NCBI RefSeq assembly: GCF_001625445.1
Contig: NZ_LWHG01000021.1
Span: 985,978-1,049,977, forward strand
From: Haladaptatus sp. R4
GTDB taxonomy: Archaea > Halobacteriota > Halobacteria > Halobacteriales > Haladaptataceae
Direction: 5' to 3'
Length of the DNA stretch: 64,000 nucleotides
The position numbers and the translations under genes are program-made. Below are positions 36,263 through 44,179 of this stretch, in pieces. Each line of letters starts with the position of its first letter. Position 1 is the stretch's first letter. The notes under the pieces were generated by a model. It made no database searches. It saw nothing but the letters and a program-made list of their open reading frames with translations, and was not told where the DNA came from.

Positions 36263-37945
36263 TCAGTTTAGACTCGAATGACGGAAGTGTTTGACAGCGT
36301 TTCTACATGCGATCAGGTTGCCCCCCGTCGAAATGGAGAGCAACGACGCGTATCCAGCGACGCGGAACCATTGCAGCGGAACGCCCCCTGACAGGGGGCC
36401 AAACGTCGTAATCGCTCGGGCTGTCGATGGTGTTCGTAAAAGCAGCAACACCGTGTAGCTGACACCGATAACGAATCCCGAATAGGCGACGAGTGCAGTC
36501 GTGCTCGGCGTACCGAGCCCTCGTCGCTGGGAGACGGTTACCCCATCGAAACGAGGTGCCGATATACCGATCCACGCCGCAAAGACGACGGCCGTCAGGC
36601 CGAGGAGAACGCCGACGACACCCATCTCGATCGTCGGAAGCAATCGCCAACCGTCGGAAACACACGCAATCAGCGTAAGGAGCGTTTCGACTGGAACGCC
36701 GATGAGTACTCCAGGGAGCAACAGGCCGGACACGAACTGCTCACCGGTGAGTGACGAACTGAGTGTAAGCGGCAGCATCGGACCCTCGTCACCGAGAGGA
36801 TTGAGCGTGAAAGCGGCACCGGCGGTCCACGAGCCCATCAGTGCCGTAATCACGGGTAATTCGTTTCGAAGCGTTTCGTGGGGAATGGTCGCGACCATGA
36901 CCGCAGTGATTCCGATCGGTAACGCGAGATGGCTCAGTTTGCTCGGACGACGGAGGGCGCGGAGGAGCGTCTTCTTGGAGACCCGTTCGGTCGGATACGA
37001 TATCCCGGCGGGAAACAGTAGGGCAACTGCCCCGAGGGCTGCCGAGAGCGCATCGAAATCCGGGTCCACTCTTTCGTCGTCGCGTTTCGTTTCCGAGGGC
37101 GGTTGGATACGTTCACCGTACCAGTGGATCGTCGCTAGCTGTTCGATGCTGAACGTGAGAAGGGGAACCAGGACGAACGTTCCAACGACACCGCCCACGA
37201 CGTGTCCCGTCGAAACGGCAAGTGGCGTCCCGGAAAAAACGATATCGGCGTACCAACCGATCGGAACGTACCGAACCACGGGAGTCAAACCATCGAGCGA
37301 ACGAGCGCCAGCGTGACCAAAAAGTTGCAGGGCGAGCGCAGTCGGCACCATGATAGCCAGCAAGAGGACACTGATTCCCGTTCGATGGCGAGCGACTATC
37401 TCGGATCGGGTGACGAAAATGGCACCGCAAATACCGGCGGCATATCCAACGAAGAGGGCACTGACGATGGCCAACAGGCCGCCGCTCACCATCGTAAAGA
37501 GGGTAACGATATCGCCGGATCCGTACGAAAACCCGACGGCCATCAGGAACAGGGGGACGAGTATACTGGTTCCCACCCTCACGAATTCCGCGATGAGTAA
37601 TCCTCCCACGACTACCCGTGGAGGAACCGTCGTAAGCAGGAGATCGATCCGATCGACACGGTGTGTCTTCCCGAACGCCCGGACAGCGAATATGAAGGCG
37701 AAGAATACCCAACAGAGGACGACGACGAGTCGAAGGCGGGTGGAGACGGTTCGAGGTGGGTCGTTACGAACGAGCAATCCAAAAACGACGGAAATCGCCG
37801 TCAACATCGAGATGAGGGGAATCCTCAAGACGACTCGTAACAGCAGTTGACGGCGGTTTCGTGTGACTGACCGCCACGTCCGTACAGCCTCCGTTCGGCC
37901 GATACGAACGCTCTTCGTGACCCATTCGGTCGTTTTGTCGCCCAT
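36263..37945 (-). CDS. large polytopic membrane protein, ABC-2-permease-like, adjacent to halocin-like locus
   Basis: A 560-residue, very hydrophobic protein with roughly 12-14 predicted membrane segments. The layout suggests two related halves with a soluble region (about residues 280-330, GERIQPPSETKRDDERVDPD). I see no firm family motif; ABC-2-type exporter or fused permease is the best guess. ATG 37945 is preferred over the GTG at 37981, which would overlap the small upstream gene by 14 bases. It lies in the minus-strand transcript directly behind a two-helix protein, and could export or give immunity to the peptide encoded at 39536, which is inference. Confidence 0.65.
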   Translation of the reverse strand: MGDKTTEWVTKSVRIGRTEAVRTWRSVTRNRRQLLLRVVLRIPLISMLTAISVVFGLLVRNDPPRTVSTRLRLVVVLCWVFFAFIFAVRAFGKTHRVDRIDLLLTTVPPRVVVGGLLIAEFVRVGTSILVPLFLMAVGFSYGSGDIVTLFTMVSGGLLAIVSALFVGYAAGICGAIFVTRSEIVARHRTGISVLLLAIMVPTALALQLFGHAGARSLDGLTPVVRYVPIGWYADIVFSGTPLAVSTGHVVGGVVGTFVLVPLLTFSIEQLATIHWYGERIQPPSETKRDDERVDPDFDALSAALGAVALLFPAGISYPTERVSKKTLLRALRRPSKLSHLALPIGITAVMVATIPHETLRNELPVITALMGSWTAGAAFTLNPLGDEGPMLPLTLSSSLTGEQFVSGLLLPGVLIGVPVETLLTLIACVSDGWRLLPTIEMGVVGVLLGLTAVVFAAWIGISAPRFDGVTVSQRRGLGTPSTTALVAYSGFVIGVSYTVLLLLRTPSTARAITTFGPLSGGVPLQWFRVAGYASLLSISTGGNLIACRNAVKHFRHSSLN

Positions 37946-37967
37946 TGTGACTGTTCGGTGATCTACG

Positions 37968-38255
37968 TTAGAAACCGCCACCTCGGTTGCCGGACGAGTT
38001 TCCGGTGATGGCTGACTGGGCCGCGAAGTACGTTACGATTGCCACGACGAAACCGAGAACGAGTCCGCTCACTATCGAGAGTTTGATGTCCACACCCAAT
38101 CGCTGATACGTGGTGAGAAAGTCGCCGATAGCGACGATCACGAACACGACGACGGCCATCACTGCACCCGTCCGTTTCGGATACTTGGACGGATTGTGGT
38201 TCCACTCGTGGAACTTTTCTGCCAACGATTTCTCCGACTGGCCGTGATCACTCAT
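37968..38255 (-). CDS. small two-helix membrane protein
   Basis: A 95-residue protein. A hydrophilic N-terminus (about 30 residues, with the YPKRTG turn) is followed by two hydrophobic helices (near residues 31-47 and 60-82) and a Ser/Asn/Gly-rich tail ending GGGF. ATG at 38255. It is the first gene of the minus-strand operon that continues into the large membrane protein, 22 bases on. Unknown function; small membrane proteins beside peptide toxins often serve in immunity, but nothing in the sequence proves it. Confidence 0.6.
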   Translation of the reverse strand: MSDHGQSEKSLAEKFHEWNHNPSKYPKRTGAVMAVVVFVIVAIGDFLTTYQRLGVDIKLSIVSGLVLGFVVAIVTYFAAQSAITGNSSGNRGGGF

Positions 38256-38356
38256 CGTTTTCGACCACCCGGTTCGTATCGTTCGTTCTCCGTCTCGATG
38301 GAGGGTCGTTCGAAATCATCCGTTTCACAGGTTCGAAGGCAGGCACATAAACTTTT

Positions 38357-38386
38357 TTATTTTCAACTATTAAAAACTGAAAATAA
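38357..38386. promoter_or_regulatory. AT-rich divergent promoter region with a perfect inverted repeat
   Basis: TTATTTTCA at 38357-38365 and TGAAAATAA at 38378-38386 form a perfect 9-base inverted repeat around a 12-base AT-rich spacer. It lies between the membrane-protein operon (starts 38255, minus) and the ATPase gene (starts 38583, plus). The rest of the 327-base gap (38256-38582) has no gene that I can support. This is a good candidate operator. Confidence 0.55.
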
Positions 38387-38582
38387 TACTGAATGGGTGC
38401 AAGAAGACTCTGTTTGGATCAAAAATTCGCTATATGGGTGCGTCAGTTCGACAGATATATACACGGGAGGGACGACCCGTCTGTATGCGACGGTTCGTGT
38501 GGCTTCATGACACGAACTCACGTCGTGAGCGGTAGCGAAATCCGGACAGCAAAACTGTGCTTTACCCTCGTCCAGATTCAGT

Positions 38583-39323
38583 ATGAACGCAATCGAAACG
38601 GACGGCTTGACGAAGCGTTATGGAACGACGACCGCTGTGAAGGATCTCGAATTACGTGTTCCCGAAGGAGAGATCTACGGGTTTCTCGGTCCGAACGGTT
38701 CCGGGAAAACGACGACGACACGGATGCTTACGACGTTGACCGAACCCACTCGGGGGACAGCACGGATCGATGGTCATCCGCTCGACGCCGGATCCGATCT
38801 TTCGTCCTCGATAGGATATCTGCCCGAACGGCCACCGGTGTACGAGGAGTTCACTGGATACGAACAACTGGAGTACGCATCCGGACTTCACGACGCGCCG
38901 GATTGGAAGCGCGACCGGCGGTTGGGGGACCTGATCGACCGATTCGAGATAACCGCCGATCTCGGAGACAGGATTTCGACCTATTCGAAGGGTATGAAAC
39001 AAAAAATCGGTCTCGTTCAATCACTCATGCACGACCCGGCCGTACTCTTTCTCGACGAACCGTTCTCCGGATTGGATCCCCGGTCATCGAAGGTGTTGGA
39101 GGAGTTCGTCGTCGAATTTGCCGAATCGGGACGAACCGTATTCCTTTCCACGCACGTATTGCCGATAATCGAAGCGGTCGCCACCCTCGTCGGGATTCTT
39201 TACGACGGAGTGTTGATCGCCGAAGGATCCCCCGAGGCGCTCAAGCACCGAATGGGTACCGACGGCGGAACCGACCTCGAAGCCGTTTTTCTCGAACTCA
39301 CAGACGAGAGAACAATTCTCTAA
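38583..39323 (+). CDS. ABC transporter ATP-binding protein of halocin-like locus
   Basis: A 246-residue ATPase. Walker A GPNGSGKTTT, signature YSKGMKQKIGL, Walker B VLFLDEPFSGLDP and H-loop STHVLP are intact. Short C-terminal tail ends in VFLELTDERT. Members of this CcmA/NatA-like group drive ABC-2 exporters, often of peptides. No permease follows it on the same strand; the polytopic protein at 36263 on the other strand is the best partner candidate. The gene ends about 210 bases before the halocin-like precursor on the same strand. Confidence 0.88.
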   Translation: MNAIETDGLTKRYGTTTAVKDLELRVPEGEIYGFLGPNGSGKTTTTRMLTTLTEPTRGTARIDGHPLDAGSDLSSSIGYLPERPPVYEEFTGYEQLEYASGLHDAPDWKRDRRLGDLIDRFEITADLGDRISTYSKGMKQKIGLVQSLMHDPAVLFLDEPFSGLDPRSSKVLEEFVVEFAESGRTVFLSTHVLPIIEAVATLVGILYDGVLIAEGSPEALKHRMGTDGGTDLEAVFLELTDERTIL

Positions 39324-39501
39324 GATGATATTGTTCCCGGGGAACGAACCTCCGACGAAGCGGACGCTCTGTCACCGACCCTGCTCTCGTTTCGAACGGC
39401 GCACACTCCGGTTCGGAATCGACCCGTGCCGATTTCCCACCGCGTGAACAGTGCGTACGGTCCAAACGATTCTCAACCCGCAATCTTGTTTCAGCAAATA
39501 A

Positions 39502-39510
39502 TGTATTTTG
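39502..39510 (+). promoter_or_regulatory. TATA element of the halocin-like precursor gene
   Basis: TGTATTTTG, 26-34 bases before the ATG at 39536, in an AT-rich patch. This predicts an almost leaderless transcript. An earlier ATG at 39531 would end at once in TGA. Confidence 0.45.
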
Positions 39511-39535
39511 TAATGAAATATAGTTCTGAAATGCA

Positions 39536-40336
39536 ATGAGTCAAGAAGACTCTAATGAGAAAGAAAAGAGAGCCGACCTCGATCGTCGATCACTACTGAA
39601 AAGCATCGGTGTAGCCGGTGCCGGACTCGGTACCGGGATGGGAATGCTCGGTAGCGCAAAAGCCCAGAGCGGGGCCGATTCGGAAATACACGTCACCGGT
39701 ACCGAACTGATCAGTACCGATAGCGTGCGGCCGCACGCCAATTCCGCAGTTTCGGAGCAGCCACTGAGCGGTCACCTGCGGAGCGAAGAGGCGCTGTCCC
39801 CCAACCCGGCAGGAACTGTCAGCCTTTCGCTCACGACGACCGACAGCGAACTCGACGCTCACAACCCAGTACTGCATGCGTTGCCGTTCGAATCGGAAGC
39901 GGGACAGGACAAGGCAGGATTTCTCAACGTCCTTCTCGCGGACGACGGAGACTCGAAAGTCACGCTCGCATCGTTCGCGATGGTCGGGGAACGGGACACG
40001 GAAGCGGGAACTGGCTCCCTCAGGTTCTACGGTACCAGAGACGAACAGCCGGTCATGATAAACCAGGTCGAGCGGGACCTGACAACCGACTCGGGGCAGT
40101 TCACGACCGAAGCCAGCCTTAGCTGCGGTACGTGCAAGTTCGTGGTCAACGAACTGTGCTCCGCTGGCAACCCGGTGGGCGTTACGGAATGTCTCGAAAT
40201 CTGTGCACCCGCCGTCGAGACCGGTGTCGGATACGTCGTGTGCTCGGGCGCGTGTGCCGTCATCGTCGAGGCCGTGGAGTATCTGGGCTGTGGTGCCGCC
40301 GCGAGTGCGATTTGCGGACGAGCGGGCTTCTGCTGA
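39536..40336 (+). CDS. halocin C8-like precursor with Tat signal and 10-Cys C-terminal peptide
   Basis: A 266-residue secreted precursor. Residues 1-43 are a Tat signal peptide: acidic N-terminus, twin-Arg DRRSLLKS (R17, R18), a hydrophobic glycine/alanine-rich core, and AKA before Q44. The C-terminal part from about residue 190 holds ten Cys (first SCGTCK, last GRAGFC) and strongly resembles mature halocin C8, whose 76-residue peptide also has ten Cys and ends in a RAGLC motif. In halocin C8 the region between signal and peptide is the immunity protein HalI; here residues 44-190 occupy that place. Length (266) is close to the known precursor of about 280. The processing site and activity are inferred. 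A leaderless promoter precedes the gene, and an ABC ATPase gene lies upstream. Confidence 0.87.
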   Translation: MSQEDSNEKEKRADLDRRSLLKSIGVAGAGLGTGMGMLGSAKAQSGADSEIHVTGTELISTDSVRPHANSAVSEQPLSGHLRSEEALSPNPAGTVSLSLTTTDSELDAHNPVLHALPFESEAGQDKAGFLNVLLADDGDSKVTLASFAMVGERDTEAGTGSLRFYGTRDEQPVMINQVERDLTTDSGQFTTEASLSCGTCKFVVNELCSAGNPVGVTECLEICAPAVETGVGYVVCSGACAVIVEAVEYLGCGAAASAICGRAGFC

Positions 40337-40402
40337 GACGGTTCGGAATCCCACGATGAGAACCAGTAGACACTATTCTTTCGTCCGTGAAAACGTGCGC
40401 CG

Positions 40403-41215
40403 TCACTGCGTATTCGAGAGGGAGAACGGGCCCGCGACTTCGCCGTAGAGGTACATCCTGAACATCGCATTGTAGGTTCGATAAACCACAGCGCCGGAGA
40501 CAACGGCGACGAAAAGACAAGACAGGCCAACGACGCCACCGATCGAAAACAGCAGTTCGACACCGATGATAACGGAGGCGAGCAGTACCGGCCACGCCGA
40601 CATCGTGGTCGCATATCTCCACTTCGTTTCGCGCAGGAGCGACGTACTCCGTGAGAAGACACGTTTCATCGACCCTCCGCCCTCGAACAGCAGGATCGGA
40701 ATCGCATAGATCGTCGCGGCGTACCACGTTATCAAGAGTGTCCCCGAAACGAACCGAGCGAGCAGTTCCCCGGCCGCGGTCTTCTGACGGAGGGCTACGG
40801 TACACAGCCGGATCGAACTAAGGACGACGGCGGAGAACACGGCGTACTTGAGCAGTTCCGGAAGGCGACGGCGGACGTGCTGTAACGTGTACGTGAGTGG
40901 TCCCGGCGTACCCAATTCGACCGCGAGAACGTATCCGGAAATGACGGCGTTACCGAGCGTAGTGAACACCGAAGCGAGCAGGTAACCGAGTACGACAGCC
41001 AGAACGGTCAGCGGGTCGAATATCGCGTTCGTCGAGGTGAGGGAAAAGAGGCCAACGACGGACAGTATCCCCCACACGCCGACGAGTTGAGCGAGACCGA
41101 AGCAAACGACCACCGGATGGCGAAGTTGAAATCGGAAACAGCGGCGAGTGTACGCGACCCCAGCCTTGAACCGTCGTATCGAACTTCCGCCTCCCAAATG
41201 GTTTGCGGGGTCCAT
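40403..41215 (-). CDS. polytopic membrane protein, possibly DUF6159-like
   Basis: A 270-residue protein with about six hydrophobic segments (residues near 36-58, 68-98, 123-138, 155-175, 205-222 and 225-245). The N-terminal 25 residues are hydrophilic with a Gly/Ser run and RRFKAGVAYTRRC. It resembles haloarchaeal DUF6159-type membrane proteins in length and shape, but I am not sure. It converges on the halocin-like gene, 66 bases away. The ATG at 41215 has an AT-rich upstream segment. Immunity or export for the peptide is possible. Confidence 0.6.
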   Translation of the reverse strand: MDPANHLGGGSSIRRFKAGVAYTRRCFRFQLRHPVVVCFGLAQLVGVWGILSVVGLFSLTSTNAIFDPLTVLAVVLGYLLASVFTTLGNAVISGYVLAVELGTPGPLTYTLQHVRRRLPELLKYAVFSAVVLSSIRLCTVALRQKTAAGELLARFVSGTLLITWYAATIYAIPILLFEGGGSMKRVFSRSTSLLRETKWRYATTMSAWPVLLASVIIGVELLFSIGGVVGLSCLFVAVVSGAVVYRTYNAMFRMYLYGEVAGPFSLSNTQ

Positions 41216-41350
41216 ACTGGTCGCGATTACCGCTCGCAGAACTTATTCATTGTTATTTTTCAGATCATAGATGCAAAAATTCGTGTTTTCATCGTCCCCT
41301 GAGACGTGGTGTGACGACCGGAAGCGTAGCGGGAATCGGCTTCACAGCAC

Positions 41351-41357
41351 ATTTAAG
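41351..41357 (+). promoter_or_regulatory. TATA element of the PhiH1-like repressor gene
   Basis: ATTTAAG lies 30-36 bases before the ATG at 41387. Confidence 0.45.
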
Positions 41358-41386
41358 AGTGAGACTCCCGAACGAGTATTCAAGCA

Positions 41387-41719
41387 ATGCGGCCACTTGT
41401 TTCATGGATGACAAAAGTGGACGACGCGATCCTCGAATGGCTTGCCGAGCAGGACATTGCGGCCCCACCGAAGGTGATTCAATCCAACCTCACCGTCCCG
41501 GTTTCTCACTCGCAAGTCAAACGCCGAATCCGTGTTCTGAAGGATAACGGCCTCGTGTTTAAAGACCCTGAGCGAGGAAACTACTACGCGATCACGGAGA
41601 TCGGTCGCTGGTATCTCGACGGAGCGATCGGCGGGGAAAAACTCGAAGCGCTCGCTACTACCGATGAAATCGATACACAGTCGCTGTTTTCCGACCGTTC
41701 CGGCGGCGCACCCAACTAG
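41387..41719 (+). CDS. PhiH1-repressor-like winged-helix protein
   Basis: A 110-residue wHTH regulator. The pattern MTKVDDAILEWLAEQ, then a recognition helix around SHSQVKRRIRVLKDNGLV, then the wing with NYYAITEIGRWYLDG is that of haloarchaeal PhiH1 repressor homologues. These are named for the phage phiH repressor but are common chromosomal regulators. No tyrosine recombinase or phage gene is present nearby. ATG 41387 is used because the TATA spacing fits; an internal ATG at 41408 (MTKVDD) is possible. Confidence 0.78.
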   Translation: MRPLVSWMTKVDDAILEWLAEQDIAAPPKVIQSNLTVPVSHSQVKRRIRVLKDNGLVFKDPERGNYYAITEIGRWYLDGAIGGEKLEALATTDEIDTQSLFSDRSGGAPN

Positions 41720-41916
41720 CACGGATTTACACCGATCAGTTCACATCCTCGAAGCGATCACAGCAATGATCGTGGTCGTCGTTCGATACTTCGGTCTACC
41801 TCGCTCGCCCATCACCTGCTCGTCGAAGTCGTCGTAATCGACTGTCCGTACGAACTCGGCGATGGTCTCCGTCGCTACCGCATGTTTTTACGCCACCTAA
41901 AGCACACAGAGATTCT

Positions 41917-41938
41917 GATTTAGGTTGTCCTAAAAATC
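41917..41938. promoter_or_regulatory. DtxR-type operator, distal copy (imperfect)
   Basis: TTTAGG at 41919-41924 and CCTAAA at 41929-41934 flank a 4-base centre. Such TTAGG/CCTAA half sites fit the pattern bound by DtxR/IdeR iron regulators. Confidence 0.55.
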
Positions 41939-41953
41939 GAAGTAGTTATGGTG

Positions 41954-41971
41954 TTTTAGGTGCACCTAAAA
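41954..41971. promoter_or_regulatory. DtxR-type operator, perfect 18-base palindrome
   Basis: TTTTAGGTGCACCTAAAA is its own reverse complement. It shares TTAGG/CCTAA half sites with the copy 20 bases upstream and with the DtxR consensus. It lies upstream of an operon that itself ends with a DtxR-family gene. Confidence 0.65.
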
Positions 41972-42173
41972 TACGTGTTGAGAGAGAGCATCGCACACGA
42001 GCCTCCGTCCCGACGAGGCAACGTGAAGTACGGCAGCACGGTCGTCTTGGAGGCACTCTCGGGTACTGTCCACGACGGTGCCGAATCGGCGGTCATGGAT
42101 GCGTACTTCGGCCTCGCTCGGTACCCATCTCCGGGCGGGCTCGTTAGTGCACCAATTCAAACGGAGGTATAGA

Positions 42174-42962
42174 ATGTCTGTGAGTACACATATAGACGAC
42201 GCGAAAACACGAATTCGGTGTGAACGAGACGCAACCGAAGCGAAGCTCGACGCGATCAAACGCTTCACCGACCGAGTGAAAGAACTGCCACCCGAGCCGA
42301 CACCGCGGTCAGTGCAGGGCGTCACGGCTGCAGCGGGCGCACTTTCCCACGTAAGTCACTCGACGGAGGATCGATGTCAGATCGTTCGGCGGACGTTCGC
42401 CGAGACGATCCGACCCCAGATCACCGACGACGCCGAAAAATCGGAGTCCCTCCACGCGACTATCGAGGCCGAATTTTCGGAATCACTGGCAGTTGCGCTC
42501 GCACCGACGACGGAGACGTCATTCTCGCCCGAACTCAAGGAAGCGGTCGTCTCGGAGGCAAATATCCGACGGGTGGAGGTGGACGTGTTACGACGCGCAC
42601 TCCGACGCGAAGCCTCACGACTCGACGATGCTGGCGCAGTCGTCACCGACATCACGGAGTGGATCACCGCGAAAAACGAGACACCTCTAACCGCCCTCGA
42701 TTTCGATGAACTCCACCGTCGTCACGAGACGCTCACGGACCATCGCGACCGATGCGAGGCGCTCGCTCGGCAGCGCCAGGAGTTTCTCCGGAGTACCACG
42801 AATCACGGCGGTGAAATCGGGATAAGCCATCGGAATCTGATCCCATACATCTACCAGGATTTCCCGGTCGATTATCCGGTGTTGACGACGGTTGCTCGGC
42901 TCGATAGTACGTGTGAAGAGTGCCAACGAGCGGTGCGCCAGCACTTGGTTCGGAGGGCCTGA
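42174..42962 (+). CDS. DUF7260-like protein, unknown function
   Basis: A 262-residue protein, mostly helical, with no membrane segment and many charged residues. It opens with MSVSTHIDDAKTRIRCERDATEAKLDAIKRF and later has a CEECQR pair near the C-terminus (two Cys). It resembles a haloarchaeal family annotated DUF7260. The start is fixed by a good Shine-Dalgarno site (GGAGGT), with ATG at 42174. It is the first gene of an operon with a tiny ORF and a DtxR regulator, downstream of two DtxR operators. Function unknown; metal-related regulation is inferred. Confidence 0.65.
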   Translation: MSVSTHIDDAKTRIRCERDATEAKLDAIKRFTDRVKELPPEPTPRSVQGVTAAAGALSHVSHSTEDRCQIVRRTFAETIRPQITDDAEKSESLHATIEAEFSESLAVALAPTTETSFSPELKEAVVSEANIRRVEVDVLRRALRREASRLDDAGAVVTDITEWITAKNETPLTALDFDELHRRHETLTDHRDRCEALARQRQEFLRSTTNHGGEIGISHRNLIPYIYQDFPVDYPVLTTVARLDSTCEECQRAVRQHLVRRA

Positions 42963-42965
42963 ACC

Positions 42966-43127
42966 GTGATCCCTCGTTCCCGTCGTGCCCGCACCCAAGC
43001 GTGGGCGTGGGTGTACGCGACGCTCTTCGAACCCCCCGAAAAGCTCGATGACGATACGGGCGACGACCCCGACGAACTGGCGAACGACAGAGACGTCGTC
43101 TCGGAGGGGTCCGCCGAATCGCGATGA
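42966..43127 (+). CDS. 53-residue small ORF coupled to dtxR
   Basis: A GTG start at 42966, three bases after the stop of the previous gene, with a TGA at 43125 that overlaps the ATG of the DtxR gene (ATGA). The product has a basic N-terminus (IPRSRRARTQAWAWV) with two Trp, then an acidic tail rich in Asp and Glu. Its length is below 60 residues, so it is easily missed. Position and overlap argue that it is translated; function unknown. Confidence 0.55.
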   Translation: MIPRSRRARTQAWAWVYATLFEPPEKLDDDTGDDPDELANDRDVVSEGSAESR

Positions 43128-43507
43128 GTGGAGTTACACAGTATCTGTTGGCCTTGTACATCCTCGAACACCGACGAGAGCCGCCGATCCAGACGAACGT
43201 CGTCGCTGAAACGCTGGACAAGTCACCGGCGTCGGTCACCGCGATGTTCCAGCGACTCGAAAACGACGAGCTCGTGACCTACGAGCCGTACAAGGGCGCG
43301 ACGCTGACGGACGCTGGACGTGAGCGGGCTGCAACGCTTCACGAAACGTATGTAACCGTCTCGTGGTTTTTTCGGAGCGTGCTGGACCTCGATTCGTACG
43401 AAGCGGAAGCGATGGAACTGGCCGGTTTTTTGAGCCCGACAGTCGCAAAACGACTGGCAGCAACGCTTCCCTACGAAATCGAGGCAGCGACCCGATCCGA
43501 GGACTAG
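43124..43507 (+). CDS. DtxR-family metal-dependent regulator
   Basis: A 127-residue regulator. The N-terminal winged helix contains QYLLALYILEH, NVVAETLDKSPASVTAMFQRLENDELVTYE and PYKGATLTDAGRERA, the classical DtxR/SirR arrangement. The metal-sensing dimerisation helix follows (HETYVTVSWFF and LSPTVAKRLAATLPYE). The usual Cys/His metal ligands are reduced, so the metal is uncertain. It is shorter than full-length DtxR and lacks the SH3-like C-terminal domain. ATGA overlap with the small ORF shows coupling. It probably binds the operators at 41917-41971, acting on its own operon. Confidence 0.83.
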   Translation: MSGVTQYLLALYILEHRREPPIQTNVVAETLDKSPASVTAMFQRLENDELVTYEPYKGATLTDAGRERAATLHETYVTVSWFFRSVLDLDSYEAEAMELAGFLSPTVAKRLAATLPYEIEAATRSED

Positions 43508-43672
43508 TTACCGACAGTCATAGAGAATACGTTCACGTGATACTCTCGCCCGGAGGGGTGCACTGGCACGGCAAAGAACCCGACGGCGAGTCGTGTGTCG
43601 CTACATCTCCTTCATCGCTCAACCGGAAGGCGTTGGAAACCGCCTCGATTAACCGGGTCGTTCGGCAGAAGT

Positions 43673-43697
43673 GGACCCTATCGGATTCGAACAATGC
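43673..43697 (-). repeat. truncated copy of the tRNA-Met 3' end
   Basis: On the minus strand, GTTCGAATCCGATAGGG is identical over 17 bases to the 3' end (T loop, T stem and acceptor) of the tRNA-Met at 43792. The copy is 120 bases beyond it. One base in the acceptor (T for C) differs, and one base is deleted in the T-stem region. The intervening stretch 43698-43791 carries no gene. A remnant attachment site is the simplest reading. Confidence 0.6.
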
Positions 43698-43791
43698 CCG
43701 GGCATGCTCACGATGTTGCGCGTGTCCGGTCTAATTCGAACCTTCGGGCGACATATTGCTGCCGCTCACGAACGAAGTTCGCACCAGCAAA

Positions 43792-43898
43792 TGGGCCCTA
43801 TCGGATTCGAACCAATGACCACCCGGTATCCCATGCCACCTGAAATCGACAGATGTCATTATGAGCCGAGCGCTCTAACCAGACTGAGCTAAGGGCCC
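43792..43898 (-). tRNA. tRNA-Met (CAU), elongator, with intron
   Basis: Acceptor GGGCCCT pairs with AGGGCCC, with discriminator A. D stem GCTC/GAGC and T stem with TTCGAAT loop. Anticodon stem CTCGG/CCGGG. The anticodon loop reads CTCATA then a 32-base intron (43828-43859) inserted after position 37, then the second half of the loop. The anticodon is CAT. An intron in elongator tRNA-Met is usual in haloarchaea. tRNA-Ile2 (CAT modified to agmatidine) is a less likely alternative. Confidence 0.9.
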
Positions 43899-44004
43899 GT
43901 ATCAACCAACTCTAATTTGCCACACCTCTTTAGCGTACCGGGTTCTGCTCGCGTCGGTGGGAGACAAAGGGAACCCTCTGACGGAAATAACGAATTCGAA
44001 GAAA

Positions 44005-44077
44005 CGCCGCCGCCAGGGCTCGAACCTGGGACAACCTGGGTAACAACCAGGTGCTCTACCAACTGAGCTACGGCGGC
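44005..44077 (-). tRNA. tRNA-Asn (GUU)
   Basis: Cloverleaf of 73 bases: acceptor GCCGCCG/CGGCGGC, D stem GCTC/GAGC, anticodon stem CCTGG/CCAGG with loop TTGTTAC, anticodon GTT, T stem CCAGG/CCTGG with TTCGAGC loop. No intron. Next to tRNA-Met and the CCA-enzyme gene. Confidence 0.95.
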
Positions 44078-44179
44078 TTCCGACTGCATTCATCCATAGA
44101 CCGAGTTGTTTGATAGGGCTTTCGTTTTCGTCCGACAGCATCGATACGTTTTCACGCGTTCGTGGAAAACGTTCGCCCG

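Larger units (their letters stand above)
41720..42173. other. 454-base non-coding gap holding two DtxR-type operators
   Basis: No convincing gene: the open frame 41960-42172 starts with GTG inside a palindrome and has no recognisable content. The gap contains the two operator-like sequences listed separately and a GGAGGT at 42163-42168, six bases before the ATG at 42174, acting as Shine-Dalgarno site. Confidence 0.55.

Noticed and set aside
41960..42172. 70-residue frame before the DUF7260 gene
   Set aside because: Starts with GTG within the palindromic operator and has no recognisable sequence; better read as leader.
41387..43898. Intact prophage or integrative element
   Set aside because: A PhiH1-type repressor and a tRNA fragment are present, but no integrase, portal, capsid or replication gene is seen.
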